This document shows, in pieces, positions 1-5,130 of a DNA stretch of 7,611 nucleotides. Positions within the stretch are counted from its first letter, which is position 1; each line of letters opens with the position of its first letter. Below the pieces are notes generated by a model. That model worked only from the letters and a program-made list of their open reading frames with translations, did not search any database and had not been told where the DNA came from. Made by a program: the position numbers and the translations under genes. Source of the stretch: an uncultured Chlamydiae bacterium (GTDB lineage Bacteria > Chlamydiota > Chlamydiia > Chlamydiales > SM23-39); contig CAISYW010000062.1 in the NCBI GenBank assembly GCA_903889795.1, positions 1 through 7,611 of the forward strand, written 5' to 3'.

Positions 1-11
1 CGATTACTTAC

Positions 12-17
12 TATAAT
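12..17 (+). promoter_or_regulatory. Possible -10 box for the first small membrane protein gene
   Basis: A perfect TATAAT lies 35 bases before the ATG at 53. The matching -35 box would fall before the start of the window, so the promoter cannot be confirmed. The region is very AT-rich, and a chance match is quite possible. Confidence 0.3.
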
Positions 18-52
18 AATACGAAACAAATTAATAATAAAAGAGGCGCAAA

Positions 53-487
53 ATGGGAGCATTAATTACATCAACGTTCAATGGTCTTTCTAAAATTAAT
101 CCTTTTAGAGCAAAGACACCAGCAGCTATACCACCGGTAAAAGAAAAATCTTCGTTAATCGGTTGGATTAAAAACCATAAAGTAGAAACGATTGGTATGG
201 CTGCCTCAGCAGTATTAACCACAGCATTGGTTGCTAGCGTGATTGCTACTAGCATATTGTCATGCGGAACAACCGGACTGATTGCTTGCGCTGTCCTAGG
301 AGGAGGTGCAGCTGCAGCGGCTGGCGGTACCGTGATTGGTCATTTTGCAACCAACACTTCTTTCGTTCCGGTAAAACCAAAAGAAAAACCCCGTAAATTG
401 AGCTTTCTCTCACAAGTCGCAACAGGAGTTATTGGCGGGATAGCGGTCGGCGGCATGATACTCGGCGGATTAAGTTTAGTCTTATAA
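53..487 (+). CDS. Small glycine/alanine-rich membrane protein, Inc-like candidate (paralogue A)
   Basis: I do not recognise a named family for this 144-residue protein. It has a polar, proline-containing N-terminus (residues 1-36), then GWIKNHK (37-43). Two closely spaced hydrophobic segments follow (about 47-69 and 73-96, rich in Ala, Gly and Val), then a basic linker (about 103-117, KPKEKPRK) and a last hydrophobic segment (about 120-144) ending at the C-terminus. There is no typical cleavable signal peptide. The WIKNHK motif placed just before the hairpin is shared with the two genes downstream, which makes this a third, more distant paralogue. A closely paired two-helix hydrophobic domain after a short polar N-terminus is the hallmark of chlamydial inclusion-membrane (Inc) proteins exported by type III secretion; assignment to that class is inference. 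The ATG at 53 is supported by AAGAGG at 41-46, six bases upstream. A hairpin terminator follows, so the gene is probably monocistronic. It could instead be an ordinary small inner-membrane protein. Confidence 0.8.
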   Translation: MGALITSTFNGLSKINPFRAKTPAAIPPVKEKSSLIGWIKNHKVETIGMAASAVLTTALVASVIATSILSCGTTGLIACAVLGGGAAAAAGGTVIGHFATNTSFVPVKPKEKPRKLSFLSQVATGVIGGIAVGGMILGGLSLVL

Positions 488-505
488 TATACGTCATCCC
501 AAAAC

Positions 506-548
506 AAAAAGAACCTATTCATTAATGTTTTATTAATAGGTTCTTTTT
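506..548 (+). terminator. Rho-independent terminator after the first small membrane protein gene
   Basis: A 14-bp perfect inverted repeat (506-519 with 535-548, arms AAAAAGAACCTATT and AATAGGTTCTTTTT) encloses a 15-base AT-rich loop. The right arm ends in a T run and the left arm starts with an A run, so it could stop transcription from either side. It begins 18 bases after the stop codon at 485-487. The rest of the 488-763 gap is AT-rich leader of the next gene; I see no other gene in it. Confidence 0.8.
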
Positions 549-698
549 CATTTAATACACCACAACTCAGCATTCATTTAAATATCGCAACAAAAAACAA
601 CCAACATTAATGACGCTAACTAAGAAATTACCAAAATAAACTATCCACGCAAAATTAAACAACTTAACTTTTTATCAACCATTAGCAATTAGTTTCCA

Positions 699-727
699 TT
701 TAGTTTTTCTGTTGATTTAGTTACAAT
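699..727 (+). promoter_or_regulatory. Weak promoter candidate for the second small membrane protein gene
   Basis: TACAAT (722-727) is a reasonable -10 box. The sequence 17 bases upstream, TTTAGT (699-704), is a poor -35. A better -35, TTGATT, is present at 712-717 but only four bases from the -10. In the duplicate copy the same TTGATT is correctly spaced (see 1572-1600), so this leader seems to have lost about 13 bases between the two boxes. The copy 1 promoter may be weakened. Confidence 0.25.
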
Positions 728-763
728 TAAGCACGAAAAAGAAATCTAACGGAGGGCAATAAA

Positions 764-1180
764 ATGTCTCATGCAATACAAAATAGTTGTTTACAGGGTG
801 TAAAAAACAATCTTCTGGCTGCAGGAAGCTGGATAAAAAACCATAAACTTGAAATTGGCTTGGGAGTTGCGACGACAGCTGTTGCGGTTGCCGCAATCGC
901 AGCCACAGTCTTAACTGCCGGAACGGCTGCTGCCGCTTTCGGAGGCATCGGAGTTGGCGCCATACTCGGATCTGGAGCTGCAGTTGCAGGTGCAGCTACG
1001 ATAGGCCTAGGAATGGTAAATCACCATTATAACAAAAGAGCTGCTGCTGATAAGGCTGCTGCTGATAAGGCTGCTGCTGAGTCTAATAAATGGACAAAAA
1101 TAATTGTAGGTAGCGTTACGACACTCACTGTAACGGCTCTTGCAACGGCATCCTATGTTTTGTTAACAGGACTAGCCTAA
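764..1180 (+). CDS. Small glycine/alanine-rich membrane protein, Inc-like candidate (paralogue B1)
   Basis: The function of this 138-residue protein is unknown. A polar N-terminus (1-22) leads into WIKNHK (23-28). Next comes a hydrophobic hairpin: helix 1 about 31-52, a short TA-rich turn, and a glycine-zipper-like helix 2 about 60-85 (GGIGVGAILGSG). The linker at 86-112 is hydrophilic and contains an AAADK repeat, and a third hydrophobic segment (about 113-136) ends the protein. The hairpin is typical of chlamydial Inc proteins, but this is inference and no secretion signal can be proven by eye. The start is fixed by GGAGGG at 751-756, seven bases before the ATG. The first ~85 residues are nearly identical to the gene at 1637, while the C-terminal ~50 residues are largely different. 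A terminator follows at 1204. Codon use and AT-rich surroundings differ from the downstream housekeeping genes. Confidence 0.82.
   Translation: MSHAIQNSCLQGVKNNLLAAGSWIKNHKLEIGLGVATTAVAVAAIAATVLTAGTAAAAFGGIGVGAILGSGAAVAGAATIGLGMVNHHYNKRAAADKAAADKAAAESNKWTKIIVGSVTTLTVTALATASYVLLTGLA
1040..1080 (+). repeat. In-frame 15-bp minisatellite, 2.7 copies
   Basis: The unit GCTGCTGCTGATAAG occurs at 1040-1054 and 1055-1069, with a partial third copy (first 11 bases) at 1070-1080. It encodes Ala-Ala-Ala-Asp-Lys in the linker before the last membrane segment of the protein at 764-1180. The duplicate gene at 1637 lacks it, so it arose or was lost after the duplication. As the unit is a multiple of three, slippage would change linker length without breaking the frame. 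Confidence 0.9.
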
Positions 1181-1203
1181 TCATTATCGGTTCCATTAAG
1201 TTT

Positions 1204-1236
1204 AAGAGGCGAAATGAACTTCCGCCTCTTTTTTTT
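1204..1236 (+). terminator. Rho-independent terminator after paralogue B1
   Basis: AAGAGGCG (1204-1211) pairs with CGCCTCTT (1223-1230). The pairing can extend inward past one mismatch to a TGAAC loop, and a run of eight Ts (1229-1236) follows. It starts 23 bases after the stop codon. The same element is present after the duplicate gene at 2084-2116 with a better-paired stem. Confidence 0.85.
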
Positions 1237-1244
1237 ATCAAAGC

Positions 1245-1273
1245 CTGTCAATAAATGGGTAAAAAATTATAGT
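1245..1273 (+). promoter_or_regulatory. Duplicated copy of the pgk promoter
   Basis: CTGTCA (1245-1250) and TATAGT (1268-1273) are separated by 17 bases, exactly as upstream of intact pgk (2126-2154). The purine-rich AAAAGGG ribosome binding site at 1281-1287 is also retained. Here they drive only the dead pgk fragment. With no terminator seen before 1637, transcripts could read into the next small membrane protein gene. Confidence 0.5.
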
Positions 1274-1293
1274 CCTTTTTAAAAGGGCTTGTC

Positions 1294-1457
1294 CTGAAAC
1301 TGCGATTATCTCACCTGCCTGTTCGCAATCAGCGCGTATTAATGCGCGTCGATTTTAATGTTCCGCTTCAAAGACAATGGCTCCATTCTGGACGATTCGC
1401 GCATCTTGGGAGCTCTTCCATCCATTCGCCACGTTCTCGAACAGGGCGGATCTCTGA
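1294..1457 (+). pseudogene. Truncated pgk 5' fragment (phosphoglycerate kinase remnant)
   Basis: About 164 bp match the first 163 bp of pgk at 2175-2337. The ATG is replaced by CTG (1294-1296). The first ~25 codons still read as phosphoglycerate kinase (RVLMRVDFNVPL). One extra base around 1361-1369 (TTCCGCTTCA where pgk has TCCCCCTCA) then shifts the frame, and translation would stop at TAG 1459-1461. Similarity ends abruptly after TCTCTGA, in the codon for residue 55. The catalytic residues beyond Arg36 and the whole C-terminal nucleotide-binding domain are absent, so it cannot make an enzyme. It is a by-product of the tandem duplication. The region between it and the next gene (1458-1636) is an AT-rich leader. 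Confidence 0.92.
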
Positions 1458-1571
1458 ATAGGTTTTTACGATCCCTCATGTTAGGCAAAAACAAAACAAT
1501 CAATCTCAAATAATCCATTCACACAAAAACAATAACTTAACTTTTTATCAATTATAAGCAATTAGTTATGA

Positions 1572-1600
1572 TTGATTATATATGCTAATTACAATACAAT
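1572..1600 (+). promoter_or_regulatory. Promoter candidate for paralogue B2
   Basis: TTGATT (1572-1577) and TACAAT (1595-1600) are spaced by 17 bases, a good sigma-70-type (chlamydial sigma-66) arrangement, 36 bases before the ATG. A second TACAAT overlaps at 1590-1595. The homologous leader in copy 1 lacks about 13 bases here. Confidence 0.45.
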
Positions 1601-1636
1601 TAAACGCGAAACAGAAAACCAACAGAGGGTAATAAA

Positions 1637-2041
1637 ATGTCTCACGCAATACAAAATAGCGGTTTACAGGGTGTAAAAAACAATCTTCTAGCTGCAGGAA
1701 GCTGGATAAAAAACCATAAACTTGAAATTGGCTTGGGAGTTGCGACGACAGCTTTTGCGGTTGCCGCAATCGCAGCCACAGTCTTAACTGCCGGAACGGC
1801 TGCTGCCGCTTTTGGGGGTATCGGAGTTGGTGCCCTACTCGGATCTGGAGCTGCAGTTACAGGTGCACTTACAATTGGCATAGGAGTAACAAATCACCAT
1901 TTTGAAAAAATTGATGCCGCCAAAGCAAGATCAGACGCTGAAAATCGTAGAAATCATAAATGGTATCAGACTACAGTCAATGTATTAGGAATCGGCGCTT
2001 TAATTGCCATGACAATCGCAGCTCCTATGATGGTATTATAA
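1637..2041 (+). CDS. Small glycine/alanine-rich membrane protein, Inc-like candidate (paralogue B2)
   Basis: The function of this 134-residue protein is unknown. Its N-terminal 84 or so residues nearly copy those of the gene at 764: polar N-terminus, WIKNHK at 23-28, hydrophobic hairpin (about 31-52 and 60-85) with a glycine-rich second helix. From about residue 89 the sequence differs. The linker is charged (KIDAAKARSDAENRRNHK), has no AAADK repeat, and could form a short amphipathic or coiled helix. It is followed by a different last hydrophobic segment (about 112-134). GAGGG at 1625-1629, seven bases before the ATG, supports the start. The gene has its own promoter candidate and also lies downstream of the duplicated pgk promoter. 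As with its sister, the paired-helix hairpin suggests an inclusion-membrane protein, which is inference. Confidence 0.82.
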   Translation: MSHAIQNSGLQGVKNNLLAAGSWIKNHKLEIGLGVATTAFAVAAIAATVLTAGTAAAAFGGIGVGALLGSGAAVTGALTIGIGVTNHHFEKIDAAKARSDAENRRNHKWYQTTVNVLGIGALIAMTIAAPMMVL

Positions 2042-2083
2042 TATTTGATTCAATGAGTAAAATAACTTGATCTCTATTTTAAG

Positions 2084-2116
2084 AAGAGGCGGGATGAACT
2101 TCCGCCTCTTTTTTTT
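2084..2116 (+). terminator. Rho-independent terminator between paralogue B2 and pgk
   Basis: An 11-bp stem (2084-2094 with 2100-2110, one G-U pair) closes a five-base TGAAC loop and is followed by eight Ts (2109-2116). It separates the accessory gene from pgk. It is the intact form of the element at 1204-1236. Confidence 0.9.
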
Positions 2117-2125
2117 CATCAGAGC

Positions 2126-2154
2126 CTGTCAATAAATGGGTAAATAATTATAGT
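2126..2154 (+). promoter_or_regulatory. pgk promoter
   Basis: CTGTCA (2126-2131) and TATAGT (2149-2154) are separated by 17 bases, just after the preceding terminator and 20 bases before the ATG of pgk. The boxes are unchanged in the duplicated copy at 1245-1273. Since the two copies otherwise differ by several percent, this gives modest support that the boxes are real. Confidence 0.55.
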
Positions 2155-2174
2155 CCTCTTTAAAAGGGCTTGTC

Positions 2175-3365
2175 ATGAAACTGCGATTATCTCAACTACC
2201 TGTTCGCAATCAGCGCGTATTAATGCGCGTCGATTTTAATGTCCCCCTCAAAGACGATGGCTCCATCCTGGACGATTCGCGCATCTTGGGTGCGCTGCCA
2301 TCCATTCGCTACGTTCTCGAACAGGGCGGATCTCTGATTTTAATGAGCCATCTCGGACGACCCAAAGGAGCGATTGATCCAAAAGCCACGCTCTCTCCCT
2401 GCGCAGAGCGCCTGTCAGCTTTGCTCCAACGCCCCGTCATCATGGCTCCCGATTGCGTCGGAGAGGCGGTTGATTCCCTCGCACAACATCTCAAGAGCGG
2501 CTCGGTTTTGATGCTCGAGAATCTACGCTTCCACGTCGGGGAAGAAGAGCCGGCCAAGGAACCAGGATTTGTCGAGGGACTGGCGCGCCTGGGCGATGTC
2601 TATGTCAATGACGCTTTCGGAACCGCCCATCGAGCTCACGCCTCGACTGCCCTCATCGCCCGCTTTTTTCCCAACAAAGCCGCGATGGGCTTTCTGATCG
2701 AAAAGGAACTCGCCAACCTGGAACCTCTCCTGAAAAACCCAAAACGCCCCTTTTATGCAATCATCGGTGGAGCTAAAGTCGCATCGAAAGCCGGGATTGT
2801 CAAAAATCTATTGGGTAAACTCGATGCATTATTCATCGGAGGTGGAATGGCTTTTCCATTTATGGCCGCTCAAAAAATTTCAATCGGCCGCTCCCTCTGT
2901 TTAGAAACAGATATTCCCATAGCGAAAGATATCATTGAGAAGGCTCAACAAAAGGGAGTTCAGCTTCACCTGCCTCTGGATATCGTTGCCAAATCAGAAG
3001 GAGCTCCAAATACTGTTTTTACTTCCGACCTACCCGCCGGCTGGGCCGGAATGGACATTGGCCCGAAAACCGTACAGGCGTGGAAAAAAGAATTTCATAA
3101 TGCCGCAACAATTTATTGGAATGGTCCGGTTGGCGTCTATGAACAGCCCCCATTCGATCAGGGCACGCTCGGAATCGCTACCGCACTTGCCAAATGCTCA
3201 GGAATACACACCATCGTCGGAGGAGGAGATTCCATTGCCGCCATCCAACAAATGGGTTTAGCACCCTATTTTACCCATCTATCCACCGGCGGCGGCGCCT
3301 CATTAGAATTTCTTGAATATGGCCATCTCCCTGGAATTGATGCATTAAGCGACGCCGTTTCTTGA
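2175..3365 (+). CDS. pgk: Phosphoglycerate kinase
   Basis: This cytoplasmic glycolytic enzyme transfers the acyl phosphate of 1,3-bisphosphoglycerate to ADP, giving 3-phosphoglycerate and ATP. At 396 residues it has the normal bacterial length. N-terminal substrate-binding elements are all present: RVDFNVPL (18-25), Arg36, SHLGRP (58-63, with His59 and Arg62), ENLRFH (115-120, Arg118) and DAFGTAHRAHAS (146-157, Arg153). The C-terminal nucleotide-binding domain shows GGAKV with Lys201, NGPVGVYE, GGGDS (349-353) and TGGGASLEFLE (371-381). AAAAGGG at 2162-2168, six bases before the ATG, supports the start. It has its own promoter and no close downstream partner (158 bp to the next gene). Its first ~163 bp are duplicated upstream as a broken fragment; this copy is intact. 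In an intracellular chlamydia it is one of few routes to substrate-level ATP, alongside ATP import. Confidence 0.98.
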   Translation: MKLRLSQLPVRNQRVLMRVDFNVPLKDDGSILDDSRILGALPSIRYVLEQGGSLILMSHLGRPKGAIDPKATLSPCAERLSALLQRPVIMAPDCVGEAVDSLAQHLKSGSVLMLENLRFHVGEEEPAKEPGFVEGLARLGDVYVNDAFGTAHRAHASTALIARFFPNKAAMGFLIEKELANLEPLLKNPKRPFYAIIGGAKVASKAGIVKNLLGKLDALFIGGGMAFPFMAAQKISIGRSLCLETDIPIAKDIIEKAQQKGVQLHLPLDIVAKSEGAPNTVFTSDLPAGWAGMDIGPKTVQAWKKEFHNAATIYWNGPVGVYEQPPFDQGTLGIATALAKCSGIHTIVGGGDSIAAIQQMGLAPYFTHLSTGGGASLEFLEYGHLPGIDALSDAVS

Positions 3366-3367
3366 CG

Positions 3368-3397
3368 TTTACTTAATTTATGAGAAACCCCTATAAT
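3368..3397 (+). promoter_or_regulatory. Promoter candidate upstream of the nucleotide transporter
   Basis: TTTACT (3368-3373) and a perfect TATAAT (3392-3397), spaced 18 bases, begin three bases after the pgk stop codon. A second perfect TATAAT at 3437-3442 lacks a good -35. The gap 3366-3523 has no clear hairpin terminator for pgk, so some read-through into the transporter gene is possible. Confidence 0.4.
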
Positions 3398-3415
3398 CAA
3401 AGCAGAATTGTAGAA

Positions 3416-3433
3416 GTATTTTACTTGGAGGGT
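3416..3433 (+). repeat. 18-bp exact direct repeat, copy in the npt2 leader
   Basis: GTATTTTACTTGGAGGGT occurs here, upstream of the transporter gene, and again at 5392-5409 inside pgsA. Chance 18-base matches are rare in a window of this size. This copy lies just before a TATAAT at 3437-3442. I see no functional explanation. Confidence 0.6.
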
Positions 3434-3523
3434 GCGTATAATTTTCTTTTTTTGACGGCTTCAACCGCAAAATGAAGAAATATACGATCCTAAAACACAT
3501 TCACAGTTCTTTTTTTAGGGAGT

Positions 3524-5086
3524 ATGACGGCCCAACCACAAGTTGAATTTGGCAAATGGCGCTCCTTCTTTTGGCCAATCTATCGATTTGAGCTAAAGAA
3601 GTTCATACCGATGCTCGCCATTTTCTTTTTGATCTCATTCAACTATAACCTGCTGCGCGCCTTCAAAGACTCCCTGATCGTCACGGCCAAAGATTCCGGG
3701 GCGGAGGCGATTCCATTCATAAAAGTCTGGGTGATTCTGCCCATGGCCATTTTACTGACTTTTATCTTTACCCGATTGGCTAACCGCTTCACGCGAGAAA
3801 AAGTTTTTTACATCATGATGACCGGTTTCGTAAGCTTTTTCTTCATTTTTGCATTTATTCTTTACCCTGCCAGAGAGTTCCTGCATCCCCACGATCTCGC
3901 TGACAAACTACAACTGCTGCTTCCTTCCGGCTGCCGAGGCTTGATTGCGCTCTTCCGCAACTGGACATTCACTCTTTTTTATACGATGTCCGAACTATGG
4001 AGCACAGCTATTCTCACCGTCCTGTTTTGGGGTTTTACCAACGAAGTGACCTCGGTTCAGGAAGCGCGGCGATTTTACGGCATTTTGGCGACCGGCGCGA
4101 ATATTGCACAAATATGCTCCGGACAGGTTTCCATCTTTCTATCCCAAAAACTGTTTATCCCCCAGATCCCCTATGGCAAGGAATCTTGGGAACAGTCCAT
4201 TTTATTTTTAAATTGCGCTGTGATTGCCAGCGGCGTTTTGTCGATCATACTTTTTCGTTGGCTGAATAAACATGTCATACTTCCCCACGAACGCATCCAA
4301 GAGCAGACACAGAAGAGCGAAAAAATCAAAATGTCAATGCGTAAAAACTTTGCTTATCTGGCCAAATCAAAATATTTGATCTGCATTGCCCTGATCGTAT
4401 TGACCTACAATGTCGCCGTTAACCTGATCGAAATTGTCTGGAAAAACCAGATCAAACTCGTCTACCCCGATCCGAGCATGTACAATGCGTATATGGGCGA
4501 AGTGCTCACCGCCACAGGAATCATCGCTACGGTCGTATCGATTCTGCTCACCACGAATATTATCCGCCGCTTTTCCTGGACTTATAGTGCATTGATTCCT
4601 CCGGTCATCACCCTGATAACGGGAGCTTTCTTTTTCTTCTTCACCGTCTTTCCCAATATAAATTTAATGGGTATCACCGCATTTTTAAGCGTCTCCCCCC
4701 TCTATCTCAGCGTGACCTTCGGCTCGCTGCAGAACTGCTTAACCCGAGCTTCCAAATATACTCTTTACGATGCGACAAAAGAGCTAGCCTTCATTCCGCT
4801 CAGCAAAGAATCGAAGCTCAAGGGCAAAGCGGCGATCGACGGCGTTGGCTCACGGCTCGGCAAGTCAGGCGGATCGGTCATCCATCAAGGCTTCTTAATC
4901 CTTTTCACGACACTTGCTGTCAGCACGCCCTACATTGCCATCGTCTTCGTAGGCGTCGTCGTAATTTGGATCATGTCGGTCGTTTCGTTAGGCAAACAAT
5001 TTGATGAACTGGTAATGAGCAAAACCAAACTCGATATTCCCGAACCGGAAGCCAAGGAACCCTCTCCTACCCTTTCTCAACCATAA
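3524..5086 (+). CDS. npt2: NTT-family nucleotide transporter, Npt2-like
   Basis: This polytopic inner-membrane carrier of the ATP/ADP translocase (TLC/NTT) family has 520 residues and about 12 predicted helices, and is found in obligate intracellular bacteria and plastids. Four charged residues known to matter in plastid NTT1 are at equivalent places: Lys48 (LLRAFKDSL), Glu157 (MSELW), Glu303 (LIEIVWK) and Lys447 (RLGKSGG). Chlamydiae carry several paralogues: Npt1 exchanges host ATP for ADP, whereas Npt2 of C. trachomatis imports several ribonucleoside triphosphates with protons. I favour Npt2 because it is followed by pgsA with a SohB-type gene nearby, the gene order I recall around CT495. 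Stretches such as AAIDGV.SR.GKSGGS also look closer to Npt2 than to Npt1. The N-terminus (FGKWRSFFWPIYR) resembles both, so substrate specificity stays open. AGGGAG (3517-3522) is only one base from the ATG, unusually tight, but the N-terminus aligns with the family here. pgsA follows 44 bp downstream. Confidence 0.93.
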   Translation: MTAQPQVEFGKWRSFFWPIYRFELKKFIPMLAIFFLISFNYNLLRAFKDSLIVTAKDSGAEAIPFIKVWVILPMAILLTFIFTRLANRFTREKVFYIMMTGFVSFFFIFAFILYPAREFLHPHDLADKLQLLLPSGCRGLIALFRNWTFTLFYTMSELWSTAILTVLFWGFTNEVTSVQEARRFYGILATGANIAQICSGQVSIFLSQKLFIPQIPYGKESWEQSILFLNCAVIASGVLSIILFRWLNKHVILPHERIQEQTQKSEKIKMSMRKNFAYLAKSKYLICIALIVLTYNVAVNLIEIVWKNQIKLVYPDPSMYNAYMGEVLTATGIIATVVSILLTTNIIRRFSWTYSALIPPVITLITGAFFFFFTVFPNINLMGITAFLSVSPLYLSVTFGSLQNCLTRASKYTLYDATKELAFIPLSKESKLKGKAAIDGVGSRLGKSGGSVIHQGFLILFTTLAVSTPYIAIVFVGVVVIWIMSVVSLGKQFDELVMSKTKLDIPEPEAKEPSPTLSQP

Positions 5087-5130
5087 AAAATTTATTACGA
5101 CGCATTCATTTGATATGACGGGAATTTCAT

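Larger units (their letters stand above)
634..1457 (+). repeat. Tandem duplication, copy 1 (small membrane gene plus pgk 5' fragment)
   Basis: This segment aligns with 1508-2337. It contains, in order, the AT-rich leader, an Inc-like membrane gene, its terminator, a copy of the pgk promoter and ribosome binding site, and the first ~163 bp of pgk. Similarity is high (by eye roughly 90-95%) in the first ~265 bp of the gene and again from the terminator to the end of the pgk fragment. It is poor in the last third of the gene. Weak similarity in the leader starts around AAATAA at 634. A trace (AATAGGTT at 535-542, compared with 1457-1464) suggests that the original unit may have begun in the upstream terminator. 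Confidence 0.88.
1508..2337 (+). repeat. Tandem duplication, copy 2 (small membrane gene plus start of intact pgk)
   Basis: This is the partner of 634-1457. It carries the second Inc-like gene, its terminator, the pgk promoter and the first part of functional pgk, after which pgk continues uninterrupted. About 50 bases of unassigned AT-rich sequence (1458-1507) lie between the end of the pgk fragment and the clear start of this copy. The two copies are offset by 873 bp at the membrane-gene start codons and 880-881 bp at pgk, the difference coming from indels. Confidence 0.88.

Noticed and set aside
31..255. 74-codon ORF on the minus strand opposite the first membrane gene
   Set aside because: It is a shadow of the plus-strand gene, which has a good ribosome binding site and recognisable paralogues. 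The reverse frame shows no family features.
340..573. 77-codon ORF on the minus strand
   Set aside because: It overlaps the end of the first membrane gene and its terminator hairpin, with no ribosome binding site and no recognisable protein.
769..963. Minus-strand ORFs opposite both duplicated membrane genes (769-963, 1566-1769 and 1642-1881)
   Set aside because: They appear in both copies only because the plus-strand coding is duplicated. Their Ala/Thr/Pro-rich sequence is the reverse reading of Gly/Ala codons.
1342..1461. Short ORF from the internal ATG of the pgk remnant (39 codons)
   Set aside because: It carries only a few true pgk residues before the frameshift and stop. I treat it as part of the pseudogene, not a gene.
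1204..2110. Repeated GAGGCG hairpins as possible mobile-element ends
   Set aside because: They are better explained as the same terminator duplicated together with its gene. Each is followed by a T run and no target-site duplication is visible.
2935..3261. 108-codon ORF on the plus strand inside pgk
   Set aside because: It lies wholly within pgk in another frame, and pgk is intact and clearly recognised.
3997..4269. 90-codon plus-strand ORF inside the transporter gene
   Set aside because: It is an alternative-frame shadow of a well-conserved membrane transporter.
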